Origin: Burkholderia latens
GTDB taxonomy: Bacteria; Pseudomonadota; Gammaproteobacteria; Burkholderiales; Burkholderiaceae
Length of the DNA: 64,000 nucleotides
Direction of reading: 5' to 3'
NCBI RefSeq assembly: GCF_902499045.1
Contig: NZ_CABVPL010000010.1
Location: 1-64,000, forward strand
Shown here: in pieces, positions 35,900 to 46,331 of the stretch
How positions within the stretch are numbered: the stretch's first letter is position 1
Layout of the letters: every line of letters begins with the position of its first letter
Notes under the pieces: model-generated
Database searches by the model: none
Told to the model about the DNA's origin: nothing
Seen by the model: the letters and a program-made list of their open reading frames with translations, nothing else
Program-made: the position numbers and the translations under genes

Positions 35900-36694
35900 T
35901 CACCGATCTACCAAAGGTGCGCCGTGAAGCGCCTCCTTCAGCATGTTTTTAGTAATTTGCGATCGAAGCGCCTGCAATTCCCCGCTTGCGCGCATATGCC
36001 TGATAACGGCCTCCACCTGTGGTACGAGTGCTCGGTTACGCTCACTAAGGAAGTGATACATGTCAATGTGCTGCAATGGCGGCAACACCGCTCGCAGTTG
36101 CCCATCCAGACCGAGCCTGCGAATGATCAACATACCGCTGAAGAGGTCATTGATGGCAACATCGGTGTGATTGCTAGCAAGCATCTCCATCAATTGATCC
36201 ATCGTGTAGGCTCGTTCAACTTCCGGCATCCCGGCCGTCCCACGCTCGGACGAACCTACACCGAGGACAATGCCGACGCGATAGGGACGCAGCGACTCCC
36301 AGCCCTTGATGTCGGCGTTCAACTCCCTCGCGAACACCGTTGGCTCGATATAGTTGAATGGCTCCTTGACGGCGACAAGCGTCGGATATTCTCTCTGTAC
36401 GTCCAGCACACGCTGAACCTCGCCGTCCAGGCGGCTCGAACTCGATTCGATCAACGACCGCTTGGCTGGCACGTCGACAAATTCCACCGGAATGCCGAGC
36501 TTTGAATAAACAACGGTGAGAATTTGTGCGCCCACCTCTTGATCCGGAACATTCGCAATACGCGCGATCCGCAACACGGAGTGAGCGTGTGCGCCTGTGC
36601 TGGCGAGACCAATCAAGCTGCATATCAGGAGCCCTAAAACCCTCTCTAGTAACGTTGCAGCTCGGTGCGGGGCCTGATGCCTAGTCGAATCCAT
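35900..36694 (-). CDS. Periplasmic substrate-binding protein (bacterial solute-binding family 3-like)
   Basis: 264 residues from the ATG at 36694, giving a clean signal peptide (LLERVLGLLICSLIGLAST, then GAHAHS). The mature part follows the two-lobe amino-acid-binding type (LRIARIANVPDQEVGAQIL, VVYSKLGIPVEFVDVPAKRS, EMLASNHTDVAINDLFSG, ending IRHMRASGELQALRSQI). No permease or ATPase gene is adjacent, so it may act as a stand-alone sensor or use another transporter. Similar orphan proteins are common in Proteobacteria. Confidence 0.8.
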   Translation of the reverse strand: MDSTRHQAPHRAATLLERVLGLLICSLIGLASTGAHAHSVLRIARIANVPDQEVGAQILTVVYSKLGIPVEFVDVPAKRSLIESSSSRLDGEVQRVLDVQREYPTLVAVKEPFNYIEPTVFARELNADIKGWESLRPYRVGIVLGVGSSERGTAGMPEVERAYTMDQLMEMLASNHTDVAINDLFSGMLIIRRLGLDGQLRAVLPPLQHIDMYHFLSERNRALVPQVEAVIRHMRASGELQALRSQITKNMLKEALHGAPLVDR

Positions 36695-37256
36695 GCCAAA
36701 TTCCACGCAAGCAACCGAAAGTTGCCCCGTAAGGGGGTGAATAAGGTAAGCGCAATTTCCCATCACAAGCCCTGAATTTATGAAAATTCGTGCGCTCAAC
36801 CATGATTGATCTACTCGCGGTGACCCAATGAATCGGGCTTCGCGCCGCTTTTAGGCCGGCTATGCTCCTATGGAAATTCTTTGCACGGGACCGACGCACT
36901 GACGATCGGTCGTGCAGAAGGACAAGCTCGTCGGCTTCGATTCGAGCGCAATCCCCATACTCCCGGTCAATCTGCGGCATGGCATGCAATGGTCCCCAAC
37001 TTCCCGCCCCTGACACGCGACCGTAGCCAATAGCGGGTAGGCATCAAGGGGCGCGGGACCGTGTTGCCCGCACCCCTCCCTCGCCTATTTCCTTGACGCC
37101 TGCCCGCTATCGGCTCCTTCAGTCGCACGGGCGGGAACCCGGGAGCCAGGCGACAGCAACGCCAACCCCGAGTTCCACCGGGAGGTGTCCGGCCGCAACG
37201 GCAAGGCATATCTCCTCGCCCGCTTCAGGCCCTCAACCTTGACTGCGGAGAACGCA
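36695..37256. other. Intergenic region before the DUF932 gene
   Basis: About 560 bases without a supported gene. Short inverted repeats (for example CCCGCTATCGGCTCC near 37107) resemble leader sequence upstream of island or plasmid genes. CGGAGAACGCA ends just before the DUF932 start and serves as its ribosome site. Confidence 0.35.
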
Positions 37257-38090
37257 ATGCAACTCGCTTCCTCATTCCATTATAGCGCCCCGATGCTGCG
37301 CGCCGACGCGCCCCTGTCAGACGATCAGATGCGCCGCGTGGCCCCGTCCATTTTCGCGGACGGCAAGCACGAAAGCCGCTCCGAACGCTACGCCTACATT
37401 GCCACCATCGACGTGCTGCGCGGCCTGCGCAGCGAAGGCTTTCAGCCGTTCATGATCTGCCAAACGCGCGTACGCGATTCCAGCAAACGGAAATTCACCA
37501 AACACATGCTACGGCTGCGCCATGCCGACCAGATCACTGGCGAGGAAGCCGATGAAATCGTGCTGCTGAACTCGCACGACGGCACAAGCAGCTACCAGAT
37601 GCTCGCCGGCACGTTCCGTTTTGTCTGCCAGAACGGCATGGTCGCAGGCGAGAACGTCGCCGATATCCGTGTGCCGCACAAAGGCAACGTGGTGCAGAAC
37701 GTGATCAACGGTGCGTTCGACGTGCTCGACGGGTTCGAACTGATCCGAGAACAGAAAGACGGCATGCGCGCGGTGGCGCTCGACTGCGACGAACAGCACG
37801 CATTCGCCCGCTCCGCGCTTGCACTGCGGTACGATCCGACCGACGCGGAAGCCCTGCCCCCCATCAGCGAAGGCCAGTTACTCGCGCCACGCCGTTTCGA
37901 GGACCGCCGCGACGACCTCTGGAGTGTCTTTAACCGCGTGCAGGAAAACCTCACCAAGGGCGGCCTCCATGGACGTTCACGCTCGGGCCGCGCGATGTCG
38001 ACGCGACCCATCACCGGCATCGACCAGAGCGTGAAGCTCAACCGCGCGCTGTGGATGCTGGCGGATGCGATGCGGCGGATGAAGGCGTAA
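37257..38090 (+). CDS. DUF932 domain plasmid/ICE-type protein
   Basis: 277 residues from the ATG at 37257, preceded by GGAG; the open frame extends to 37185 but lacks a ribosome site there. DUF932 landmarks: FMICQTRVRD, EIVLLNSHDGTSSYQMLAG, FRFVCQNGMVAGE. These proteins are carried by plasmids, phages and integrative conjugative elements and are thought to act in DNA metabolism, but no activity is proven. Its presence supports the ICE or island nature of this region; no conjugation genes remain nearby. Confidence 0.9.
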   Translation: MQLASSFHYSAPMLRADAPLSDDQMRRVAPSIFADGKHESRSERYAYIATIDVLRGLRSEGFQPFMICQTRVRDSSKRKFTKHMLRLRHADQITGEEADEIVLLNSHDGTSSYQMLAGTFRFVCQNGMVAGENVADIRVPHKGNVVQNVINGAFDVLDGFELIREQKDGMRAVALDCDEQHAFARSALALRYDPTDAEALPPISEGQLLAPRRFEDRRDDLWSVFNRVQENLTKGGLHGRSRSGRAMSTRPITGIDQSVKLNRALWMLADAMRRMKA

Positions 38091-38215
38091 CGACTGCTAC
38101 GGGCGCTGCATCCGGTCGCCCGCTATCGGTTTTGTGCCATGACGCCGTCGGGTCACGTTCTGAGGCAATCGCACCTTACTGGCCCGGCACCTTCTTCCTA
38201 CTATCAGGAGTCGTC

Positions 38216-38299
38216 ATGCAAGCCCCAATCTGTCGAAAGCCGCCCCCGGAAATAAATGGCTACCGACGATTTCTTACCCCGATCGCGGCCGATCTGTGA
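38216..38299 (+). pseudogene. 27-codon truncated start of an island gene
   Basis: ATCAGGAG precedes the ATG at 38216 at good spacing, giving the start of a protein (MQAPICRKPPPEINGYRRFL) that stops after 27 codons, and a terminator-like hairpin begins inside it. A proper ribosome site with so short a frame suggests the remnant of a gene once following DUF932. It could also be a real small peptide. Confidence 0.3.
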
Positions 38300-38310
38300 T
38301 CGGGATTTTT
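38278..38310 (+). terminator. Rho-independent terminator
   Basis: CCCGATC (38278-38284) pairs with GATCGGG (38298-38304) around a 13-base loop and is followed by ATTTTT. It would end plus-strand transcription from the DUF932 gene. Confidence 0.6.
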
Positions 38311-38557
38311 GCGTTTGGAGCGCAATCGAGGGCTATAACGGCTCCGGTTGCGCCGGGTTCGCGACATGCCGGCGCCGGACTGCCGATGCGTTAGGAAGAC
38401 GGCCACTGCGTTTGCGTTGGCTCCGGCAAACGACATCGGTATGCCCCGCTCATTCGGCCCTTGCGCCTGCAGCGCTCGGCCGAACTATGGCCTCCATTGC
38501 CTCAAAAAACGGAAAATGTTGCCCGTTTAGCCTGAGATAGCCGACCAGCTATGCCGG
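38311..38557. other. Short non-coding gap before the TPR gene
   Basis: About 250 bases with no supported gene between the terminator and the end of the minus-strand TPR gene. Confidence 0.4.
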
Positions 38558-39982
38558 TCAGCTAGGGCGCTGCAATAACCACGACGCGATATCGAGTACG
38601 ACGGGATTCCAATCACCTTCGCAAGTCTGTCGCAGCACGGTCGCGTCCTTGATCCACGGACTAGTCGTTCCTCTGCGGCCCCAACGCCAGTCGCCAGACG
38701 TATTCACGGGCACGCAGGTCCGCGTGCCCATCATCGCGGCCAAGTTGGCCACTGCCGAGTCCACCGCAACTACCGAATCAAGTTGTGCGATGCAGGCCGC
38801 CGTGTCGTCAAAATGCCAGATGCCAGGCAGGTAACGACTTACGTTTCCTGCAGGCGTGCCAGCACGCACTTCCACTAATGGGTGATGCAGATTGACAAAA
38901 TGCACATGGCTGGCCACGACGGGATTCGTCACGAGCCAATTGATCGCCTCCAGCGGCAGACTGCGGCGCGCAGCCCAATACCGCGGAACGCTATCCAGTG
39001 CGGGCCAGTGACGTTGATCGCAGTCCCAGAACAGGCCAACCAGTGTCTTGCCTGGATATTGCGCGCGTAACTGCCGTGCCCACCCTTCGGCTGCCTGCTG
39101 TTTCACTGCCGGAGCGTGGATGTAGGGCTGGAAGTAGTTCTCGGACTGCCGTCCTTGCTTGGCTTTCAGCAGCGGCAGATGTAGCAGCGTGGTGTAAAAG
39201 TGCGGTGCGAACACGTTCACACGGGCCTCCACGTAATCCGGCAAGGCATCTTGCAGGTGCGACGGTCGCGGCGCGCTGACGACTTCGCAACCGGGCAGCG
39301 AAGCCTGCATGAGCGCATGAATCTGCTGGTCGCATGTGATCATCAGGCTGGCGCCCGCCCGAAGCCAATCACTCACGCATGCGCCGAGGAGAAAGTTGTC
39401 GCCGAAACCCAGCTGATGTGCGATCAATACGCGCCGACCCTGCAGATCGATTTCTCCGTCCCACGGTGGAATTCCGGCGGGGCAATAGCTGCCAGCCGAG
39501 CTGGGATCCCCATTGCGCATCAGCCAGTGACCAAAGCCGCCCGTGTCCCCTGTTTTGAGCATCGCCTCGCCCAAGAGGTGTTCGGCCTGCGCCGCGAACG
39601 ATGCATTGTGCGAGACGGCTAGTTGCAGCGCTTGCTCCAGGAGCGGAACTGCTCGCTCGAGATCACCGGCCATCATCAGACTGTAGCCGCGACGCAGCGG
39701 GGCTAGTGCGGACTCGGCCGAAGACAACGGGGCTCGCGCCCAAGTCTCGGCGGCCTCGGTGTGTCGCCCCAACAGATTGAGTGCAAACGCGCGTATCCCG
39801 ATCAATTCCGCGTTGAGCGGATCGAGCGCTAATGCGCGGTCTGTCCAATAGAGCAGTTCGTTTTCGCGTCCGAGCGCAACCAGCGTCTCGCAAATTTCGA
39901 GCATGATTGCGGTATCTCGCGGATTGCTCGCATATCGCGTTTCCAATGCAAGCAATTGCTCGTTCAATTCGATGGTCATCAT
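38558..39982 (-). CDS. TPR protein with glycosyltransferase-like C-terminal domain
   Basis: 474 residues; ATG codons at 39982 and 39979 are equally likely. The N-terminal 150 residues are tetratricopeptide-like repeats (ALALDPLNAELIGIRAFAL, RGYSLMMAGDLERAVPLLEQ). The C-terminal part resembles the GT-B/heptosyltransferase-like domain that follows TPRs in many bacterial proteins (RRVLIAHQLGFGDNFLLGAC, VVAVDSAVANLAAMMGT, then DWRWG and SPWI). Such proteins are linked to protein or surface glycosylation, but the donor and target here are unknown. No neighbours on either side within 300 bases. Confidence 0.8.
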   Translation of the reverse strand: MMTIELNEQLLALETRYASNPRDTAIMLEICETLVALGRENELLYWTDRALALDPLNAELIGIRAFALNLLGRHTEAAETWARAPLSSAESALAPLRRGYSLMMAGDLERAVPLLEQALQLAVSHNASFAAQAEHLLGEAMLKTGDTGGFGHWLMRNGDPSSAGSYCPAGIPPWDGEIDLQGRRVLIAHQLGFGDNFLLGACVSDWLRAGASLMITCDQQIHALMQASLPGCEVVSAPRPSHLQDALPDYVEARVNVFAPHFYTTLLHLPLLKAKQGRQSENYFQPYIHAPAVKQQAAEGWARQLRAQYPGKTLVGLFWDCDQRHWPALDSVPRYWAARRSLPLEAINWLVTNPVVASHVHFVNLHHPLVEVRAGTPAGNVSRYLPGIWHFDDTAACIAQLDSVVAVDSAVANLAAMMGTRTCVPVNTSGDWRWGRRGTTSPWIKDATVLRQTCEGDWNPVVLDIASWLLQRPS

Positions 39983-41499
39983 AGGGATGCGACTTCTGAA
40001 TATCAGGGGCAATTATGCGCTGGTGCGTTCAACGTCCGGCTAGCCGGCGTAACGGCCACGCCCGCCACCCGTAGCGCAGTGTGCTGCGTTGATGCCCAAA
40101 CCCTCCGTGCCGGATGCTATGTAACAAAGTGGTTCTCCGTAGATCTCCGTGGACGTTGCTTACCGGCCAATGGCAGCGTTCATGAAACAAACCCTGGTCG
40201 CAACCTCTGCTCGGCACATTCGGAACAAGTGCACGGCGCAACTGCCAATATTGACCGGCCGCTACCCCGCCGCATTGCGATGAATCGGCGCCTTGCGCCG
40301 CAGGTGCATAGTGGCACCACGTATCGCTGTTTGCGATTCCGGCCTTCGACCGACTGACCGGCGCTCGCCAAACGCTCACGTTCCTCGCGTCTGCTCCCCC
40401 ATAAATTCGCGATGGCTAAAAAAGTACCGGATTCGCCCCGACTCAACGATTCCTGTGCGCCGTTCGCGAGTAAGTGGGCGTTCGAATGTGCGCGCCCACC
40501 AGTCCCGATGTCACACCACCGATCACACTATCGATCGTTCCAAGATAGCAAAATGCGCACGGAATCGGACGAACCCGATCTGGCGGACGATGCTCGCAGG
40601 AACGCTCATCGATGGATTCAACTCGCGTGGCTTTTTCTGCTATTCGACGTCCATACTGGCTTACTGGATTTGCACTCGCACTGATATGCTCGTGCGCTCG
40701 GCCCATCGTCTTTCTTACACCATGCGCAATCTGTGAGCTCGGTGCGATTGCTCCCCGCAGTCGGCCTTCCCGCCGCAATCGAACAGCTGCTTGATACGGA
40801 TCGGCACATGCGACATGCGTACTTCTTGCAGCGCTCATTTCTCTTTGCTGTGCTGCACGCACAATCTTTTTGCGCAGGTGGATTCGTTCTTCTTTCAGTC
40901 GCGCTCTGTCTTTCCGTGCAGGGCAACTCACCATACCCCCGGGACTAGCGAACAGCGAAAACGACGACATGAAAACGAGGAACTGCAGGATAGGCTTGCG
41001 CCGGTTTTGGGCGCCATGCAAGTAACTGGGAGCGCGTCGACGATGCAGCGGTGTCGAACAGGGATCACGAGGGAACTCCGACGTGGGATACGGAGTGAGG
41101 CCCCGGGGCGAGCAACATTCCATCGGACCATCCTTGTTCGCGCTCGGTCATTGACCTGCGGCAATGCCGGGAAATGAGCCCGGCAACATTGCCGGTCGGC
41201 CGACGCCTAGTGCGCCCAGACGATTGCCAATCCTGCCGACATCTACTTCGCGACAGATGCCGTCACGCATCCGCTCGTCGCACGTATCCGAATGTACCGA
41301 CCAGCAACCACGCAGGTCACTCAACGATATTTCGACTTCCTTCAGCGGCTTGAGCCGCACGGCACTCTAGCTCGTGGCAATCCGCTGATGTGCCCGGAAG
41401 GCGGGTGAAGCGAACCCCATTTCCGAAAGCTGTCGACTCGGGTTCCCCCACCGGTTTCATCGCGAGTAGCGTCCTTGGAGGCATTTTGGCTCCGGATGT
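39983..41499. other. 1.5-kb stretch without a recognisable gene
   Basis: Frames up to 226 codons exist on the minus strand (40443-41123), but their composition (Arg/Ser/Cys-rich) and overlap with frames on the other strand suggest chance. No motif, ribosome site or family similarity was found. Probably decayed island DNA. Confidence 0.4.
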
Positions 41500-42054
41500 T
41501 CAATGTTGTTCATGCCCTGGTGCCTCCGAGCGCGAGGTTCGGATAACAACGCCCTCAGGCGAAAAATGCGCGTTGAACATGGCGTCACGCGATACGCCGC
41601 CCTCGTCCCAATGCCAACTCCAAACGGTTTCATGGCTCAATGCGTACTGCGCGACTGTCGCGGGTCTGCCAAGCAGCTGTCGCACGTCATCCTGCGTCAT
41701 ACCAGGCACGACCTTTGCAATATTCTCCGCTGTCAATACCTGCGTAATTGCGACCAATCGACCGTCCGGCCCGAAATCCAGCATGTATGTACTCGTGCCG
41801 TTCGGGCCTCGAGGATATTCGAGTCGTTGTGATCCATCGTCACGCTGCCATACCATGTCCGGCTTGCCAGCCTGTCGCCGCACGTCGTCGATCGTCGACA
41901 CACCGGATTGCAGATTGCCAAATGCCATCACGTCGGGTTTGATCGCGTTGACTGCGTCCGCCACCTTTTGTTCGTCACATCCGGCCAGCAAAACGGCTGC
42001 CGCGCTTGCAAGCAGCAGTTGCAACAAGTGTCTGCTCATAATTTTCGTATTCAT
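41500..42054 (-). CDS. SmpA/BamE-like lipoprotein with two repeats
   Basis: 184 residues from the ATG at 42054, with AGGA seven nt upstream. The signal peptide ends in the lipobox LLAGC. The mature protein has two SmpA/OmlA-type units: LQSGVSTIDDVRRQAGKPD with WQRDDGSQRLEYPRG, and VVPGMTQDDVRQLLGRPAT with TVWSWHWDEG. BamE-fold proteins sit on the inner face of the outer membrane and bind peptidoglycan or lipid. The neighbouring penicillin-binding and NlpC/P60 genes suggest a cell-envelope set. Confidence 0.85.
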   Translation of the reverse strand: MNTKIMSRHLLQLLLASAAAVLLAGCDEQKVADAVNAIKPDVMAFGNLQSGVSTIDDVRRQAGKPDMVWQRDDGSQRLEYPRGPNGTSTYMLDFGPDGRLVAITQVLTAENIAKVVPGMTQDDVRQLLGRPATVAQYALSHETVWSWHWDEGGVSRDAMFNAHFSPEGVVIRTSRSEAPGHEQH

Positions 42055-42294
42055 TTCCAATCCTATTCGTATAGAAACCCGTGTAGGCACTCAGCCGACT
42101 ATTCTATGAATCCGTCGATTGCCGATCCGTTACTGTGACCTGCGGCCGAATTCGGTGATCGATCTATCAGTGAAGACCAAGGCAATCGATACCAAATAAC
42201 GTTGCGGGCTAATAGTCCGTCGCTACATTCCGTCACCGCTTCCAAGGAGCACGTCCCGCACCTCGCCAAATGTGATAGACGCCCGGATATACGC

Positions 42295-44673
42295 TTACGG
42301 ATTGTCCATCTTGAACTGTTCGAGGATCGCCTGCTTCTCGGAAGACGAAACGCTTTGCGGTTCACTATCGTCCGCGTCTCCATTCTCTTGTTGCTGCACC
42401 GGGCGGCGCACACGACGCGTTGCTCCCAAACCAAGACCAGCAATGAAGCCCCGTCCCGGTAGCCGGTCTGAATAGAACAGTTCACCTTGCGTCTCAGCGA
42501 TACCATCAGGCAGTGCCGGCTCGGCTTGCGGTTCGCCGTCTAGTGCGCGCTGCATGTATTCGACCCAAATCGGCAATGCCAGCTGCGCGCCGAACTCGCG
42601 AGTGCCGAGACTTTTAGGCTGGTCATAACCCATCCAGGCAACAGCAACAAGCGACCGTTGATAACCGGCAAACCAGCCGTCCCTCGCATCGTTGGTCGTG
42701 CCGGTCTTCCCTTGGAGGTCTGATCGATGCAGTACGCTGGTCGCTGCTGCCGTACCGACTGTCGCGACGGAGTGCAGCAGACTGTTCATGATGAACGCAT
42801 TTCGTGGCGATATCGTTTGCTGAGCGTTCCTCCCAGCCACCAGCGGTCGAGCACGATACAACTGCTGGCCTCGAGCGTCAGTCACGCTCGCTATCAGATA
42901 TGGATTGATCCGATATCCGCCATTGGCGAATACTGCATACGCCCCTGCCGTCTGCAGCGGGGTGACCTGACCCGCGCCGAGCGCCATGGGCAAATATGGC
43001 GGAGTCTTGTCCCCGTCGAATCCGAAACGCGTAGTCACATAGTCCTTCGCATATCCCGTTCCGATGAACGACAGGATACGGATCGAAACGAGATTCTTCG
43101 ACCTTGCCAGCGCAAGACGCATGCTCATCGGGCCGTCCGGTTGATCGTCATCCTTCGGCACCCACGGATCCCCGCCTTTCGTTCCTGGTGGGAAATACAG
43201 GGGTGCATCATTGATAATCGTCGCCGGTCCAAGACCCTTCTCAAGGGCAGCAGAATAGATAAACGGCTTAAAAGTCGAACCCGGCTGCCTCCACGCCTGC
43301 GTCACGTGATTGAAGTTGCTCTGGTTGAAATCAAACCCGCCAACGAGCGCGCGAATCGCACCATCCTGCGGCGCAAGTGACACAAGCGCGCCTTGAACCT
43401 GCGGCAATTGCGTGATCTCCCAGCGCCCTTTGGCATCGGCGATCATGTGGACGATTGAACCGGGCCGGATTCGCTGCGCCGGAGGTGCCTGGATACCCAG
43501 CGAGTGTGCTGCAAAACGCAGGCCGTCTCCGGTAACGTGGACCTCGTTGCCGTCGGAGAGCCGCGCGGTTACGTTGTGTGGAGTCGCCGCCATCACGACA
43601 GCAGTCACGATCTCGCCGCTATCCGGATAATCGTGCAGTGCCTCATCGATTGCCTCATCGCGCTCGTCACCATCGTGAGACAAGCGAACGAATCCCTCTG
43701 GTCCGCGATAGCCGTGTCGCCGCTCATAGTCCATGATGCCTTTTCGTACGGATCTGTAGGCGGCCTCCTGGTCTGACGACCGGATCGTCGTGGTAACGTT
43801 CAAACCACGTGTATAGGTTTCGTCCTTGTACTGGGAATAGATGAACTGGCGCACCATTTCAGCGACATATTCCGCATGTGCGCCATATCGGGAGTCCGGT
43901 ACCGTCGCATCGATGACCTCCTTTACCGCCTGATCGTGTTGCGGCCGGTCAATGTAGTGCAATTCAAGCATGCGGTGCAGAATGTATTCTTGACGAATCT
44001 TTGCTCGCTTGGGGTTGACCACCGGGTTGTAGGCAGAAGGTGCCTTCGGCAAACCCGCCAGCATTGCGCATTGGGCAAGCGTCAGGTCTTTCATATCCCG
44101 TCCGAAATATGCATGCGCGGCCGCGGCAAAGCCGTATGCACGTTGTCCAAGATAGATCTGATTCATGTACATCTCAAGGATCTGGTCCTTCGTGAGTGCA
44201 TGCTCGATCTTGAAGGCGATTGCAATTTCCCGAAGCTTACGAGAAAGGGTTCTCTCGTTCGACAAGAAGAGATTCCGCGCGAGTTGCATCGTGAGCGTAC
44301 TTGCCCCCTGCTGCGTACCCCGGTGCGTCAGGTTGGCGATACTCGCACGCAGAAGGCCGAGAAAATCGACGCCGTCATGTTCATAAAAGCGAGCATCCTC
44401 GATAGCGAGTACGGCGTTTTTCAGCGGTACCGGAATATCTTGAAGCCGTACCAGCTCGCGCCTCTCCGCACCGAATTCACCTATCAGCACATGGTCGGCG
44501 GTGTAGACGCGCAATGGCACCTTCGGACGATAATCGGCCAACGTATCAATTGAGGGCTCGGCCGCAATAGGCTCGTTGGCTGCATGTGTCACGACGCAAA
44601 CGCTTGATGCGACTCCTATCGCGCCGATCGACAGCGACCATCGGACGGTAATATAGAATTTCTGAAGACTCAT
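42295..44673 (-). CDS. Class A penicillin-binding protein (PBP1A type)
   Basis: 792 residues from the ATG at 44673, after which a single N-terminal membrane anchor follows. The glycosyltransferase domain has IEDARFYEHDGVD (catalytic Glu92) and QGASTLTMQLARNLFL. The transpeptidase domain has SxxK in QPGSTFKP, SxN in RSKN and KTG in GKTGTTND. It polymerises and cross-links peptidoglycan. The C-terminus is a charged Gln/Ser-rich tail. An extra copy on an island could alter beta-lactam response. The frame to 44781 adds an improbable leader. Confidence 0.95.
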   Translation of the reverse strand: MSLQKFYITVRWSLSIGAIGVASSVCVVTHAANEPIAAEPSIDTLADYRPKVPLRVYTADHVLIGEFGAERRELVRLQDIPVPLKNAVLAIEDARFYEHDGVDFLGLLRASIANLTHRGTQQGASTLTMQLARNLFLSNERTLSRKLREIAIAFKIEHALTKDQILEMYMNQIYLGQRAYGFAAAAHAYFGRDMKDLTLAQCAMLAGLPKAPSAYNPVVNPKRAKIRQEYILHRMLELHYIDRPQHDQAVKEVIDATVPDSRYGAHAEYVAEMVRQFIYSQYKDETYTRGLNVTTTIRSSDQEAAYRSVRKGIMDYERRHGYRGPEGFVRLSHDGDERDEAIDEALHDYPDSGEIVTAVVMAATPHNVTARLSDGNEVHVTGDGLRFAAHSLGIQAPPAQRIRPGSIVHMIADAKGRWEITQLPQVQGALVSLAPQDGAIRALVGGFDFNQSNFNHVTQAWRQPGSTFKPFIYSAALEKGLGPATIINDAPLYFPPGTKGGDPWVPKDDDQPDGPMSMRLALARSKNLVSIRILSFIGTGYAKDYVTTRFGFDGDKTPPYLPMALGAGQVTPLQTAGAYAVFANGGYRINPYLIASVTDARGQQLYRARPLVAGRNAQQTISPRNAFIMNSLLHSVATVGTAAATSVLHRSDLQGKTGTTNDARDGWFAGYQRSLVAVAWMGYDQPKSLGTREFGAQLALPIWVEYMQRALDGEPQAEPALPDGIAETQGELFYSDRLPGRGFIAGLGLGATRRVRRPVQQQENGDADDSEPQSVSSSEKQAILEQFKMDNP

Positions 44674-44901
44674 GATCAACGGCGTGATGTTCGGGCCCAG
44701 CAGAGCGTGCACATGTGAGCGAGATAGCCTGAATGTGCGAGAGTCGACAAGCGTGCTTCGCCCTGGCCACCACCGCTTCATTCATTGAGCATCCGTCATC
44801 TGCGCAGATCGCGCGGACCATTAGAAAGTCCGTTTGCAACGGCAGATCCCGAAGAATCAGATTTTTTCGGATATGCGCGTTCGACCAATTCCGATGCGAC
44901 G

Positions 44902-45483
44902 CTACGGTAAAACTGCCTCCAAACCAGGAATCCACACCCTTTTTGCCGTTGTATAGTGGGCCCGCCAATAAGGACTATCGAGGTCTTCGACCCGCACGCG
45001 TCCACCAGTGGACGGTGCATGGACGAACCGCCCGTTACCCATGTAGAGACCGACGTGCGAGAAACGCGCCCCACGGGTGTTGAAAAACACAAGGTCACCA
45101 ACACGCAGGTCATCGCGAGTTACAGTCCCACCAAGCGCGGCCTGACTCGCGGCGGTTCGACCAACTCGTATTCCAACCGCAGTATTCAGAACGTACTGAA
45201 CAAAGCCGCTACAGTCGAAACCGTTTTGGGGAGACCTGCCGCCGTACCTATAACGTATGCCCACGAGGCTCAGGGCCTTCTCCTGAACGCGGGTGAAGGC
45301 GGTCGAACCTGACACAGCTTCAGTGGAACTCGCAGGCAAAGGCACGTCTCCAGCGTTGTTCGTCGTTTCAGGTCCAATTTGTGCATGGACGGAGACCGTC
45401 GCAAACAACATGGTTACAGCCAAAGCCGTTGCAATTACATGCATCGCGAAGCTTCGGCGGATCTCGAAAAGTCTCAGTGGCAC
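44902..45483 (-). CDS. NlpC/P60 family cell-wall hydrolase
   Basis: 193 residues with a signal peptide (IATALAVTMLFATVSVHAQ). The catalytic triad is visible: Cys in FDCSGFVQYV, His in SHVGLYMG and His in FVHAPSTGG. The preceding GIRYRYGGRSPQNG is the family's standard lead-in. It cuts peptide cross-links or stems in peptidoglycan, similar to MepS. It lies 228 bases upstream of the PBP gene on the same strand, so the two may be co-regulated. An internal ATG at 45444 is an alternative start. Confidence 0.93.
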   Translation of the reverse strand: MPLRLFEIRRSFAMHVIATALAVTMLFATVSVHAQIGPETTNNAGDVPLPASSTEAVSGSTAFTRVQEKALSLVGIRYRYGGRSPQNGFDCSGFVQYVLNTAVGIRVGRTAASQAALGGTVTRDDLRVGDLVFFNTRGARFSHVGLYMGNGRFVHAPSTGGRVRVEDLDSPYWRAHYTTAKRVWIPGLEAVLP

Positions 45484-46331
45484 GGATTAAAGCGGATGAG
45501 CTGAAACGGCGGGCTTTATCGCGCGTCGTTCCGGCAGGATTCCTCATGATATCGGTCGGTTGTAGCGCATTGGCGACATGCGCCCGTGCACCGTCACATA
45601 GTCGCGTGAGGCTGACGACTTACCAGCACCGGTGGATGATCCCTGCTGGTTGCGGCTTCTGTCCAGTACAACAAATTCCGTTTTTCAATTGTTGATGGTA
45701 TTTGCGACGCGGCGTGCCTTGCCCCTTGCATTATCAGGGCCGAGCCGACGACCGGCATCGGAAGCAGAGCTGGCGTTGCGTTCGGTACCGAATAGCTCCG
45801 TGCGACGTTGCCGCCGCAATTTGACAGATGATTGATAACAAGGTCGTGCACCATGGGCAGCTTAGAAACCGGCTCATCGAACTCCACACCGGTTCTGCCA
45901 AACGCCGCTTAAAGCCGAACCGAGGCTGTGACATCTCTCTCGAGCCGTCCGTTTCGGCTCGCTATTCAATCCGGTTCCCACCGTTCACGTGACGGGAACG
46001 AGCTTCGCGTCGTTCGCGTTCCCGCCAGAAACGCTGCTAGCAAGCCGCCTACTGTTGGCGAGCGTCGAACATCTGAAATTCTGAGGCGATCCGCTGCTCG
46101 TGGGGACTCTCAGAGCTTGGGTCTGCGGATAACACATGAGCGATAGACGCGTTGCATCACATCGAGGGAACCGTCATCGGGCGAATGATCGAGAGGATCT
46201 ATATCGCGAAGGCACATCACGATACCGTCATGAAGAAGCATGTGGCACTCGTGTAGATGTCTTCGGAATGATATGTTCGAGCCACGCGCACATGGAGCAT
46301 CTTCCGCGGCTCGAACGCTTCACGAGTGCAC
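45484..46331. other. 850-base stretch without a recognisable gene
   Basis: Only overlapping short frames on both strands. It should contain the promoter of the NlpC/P60 gene near 45490-45600. No repeats or RNA genes were recognised. Confidence 0.4.

Noticed and set aside
40443-41123. 226-codon minus-strand frame in the island gap
   Set aside because: No ribosome site, family similarity or normal composition; other frames overlap it on both strands.
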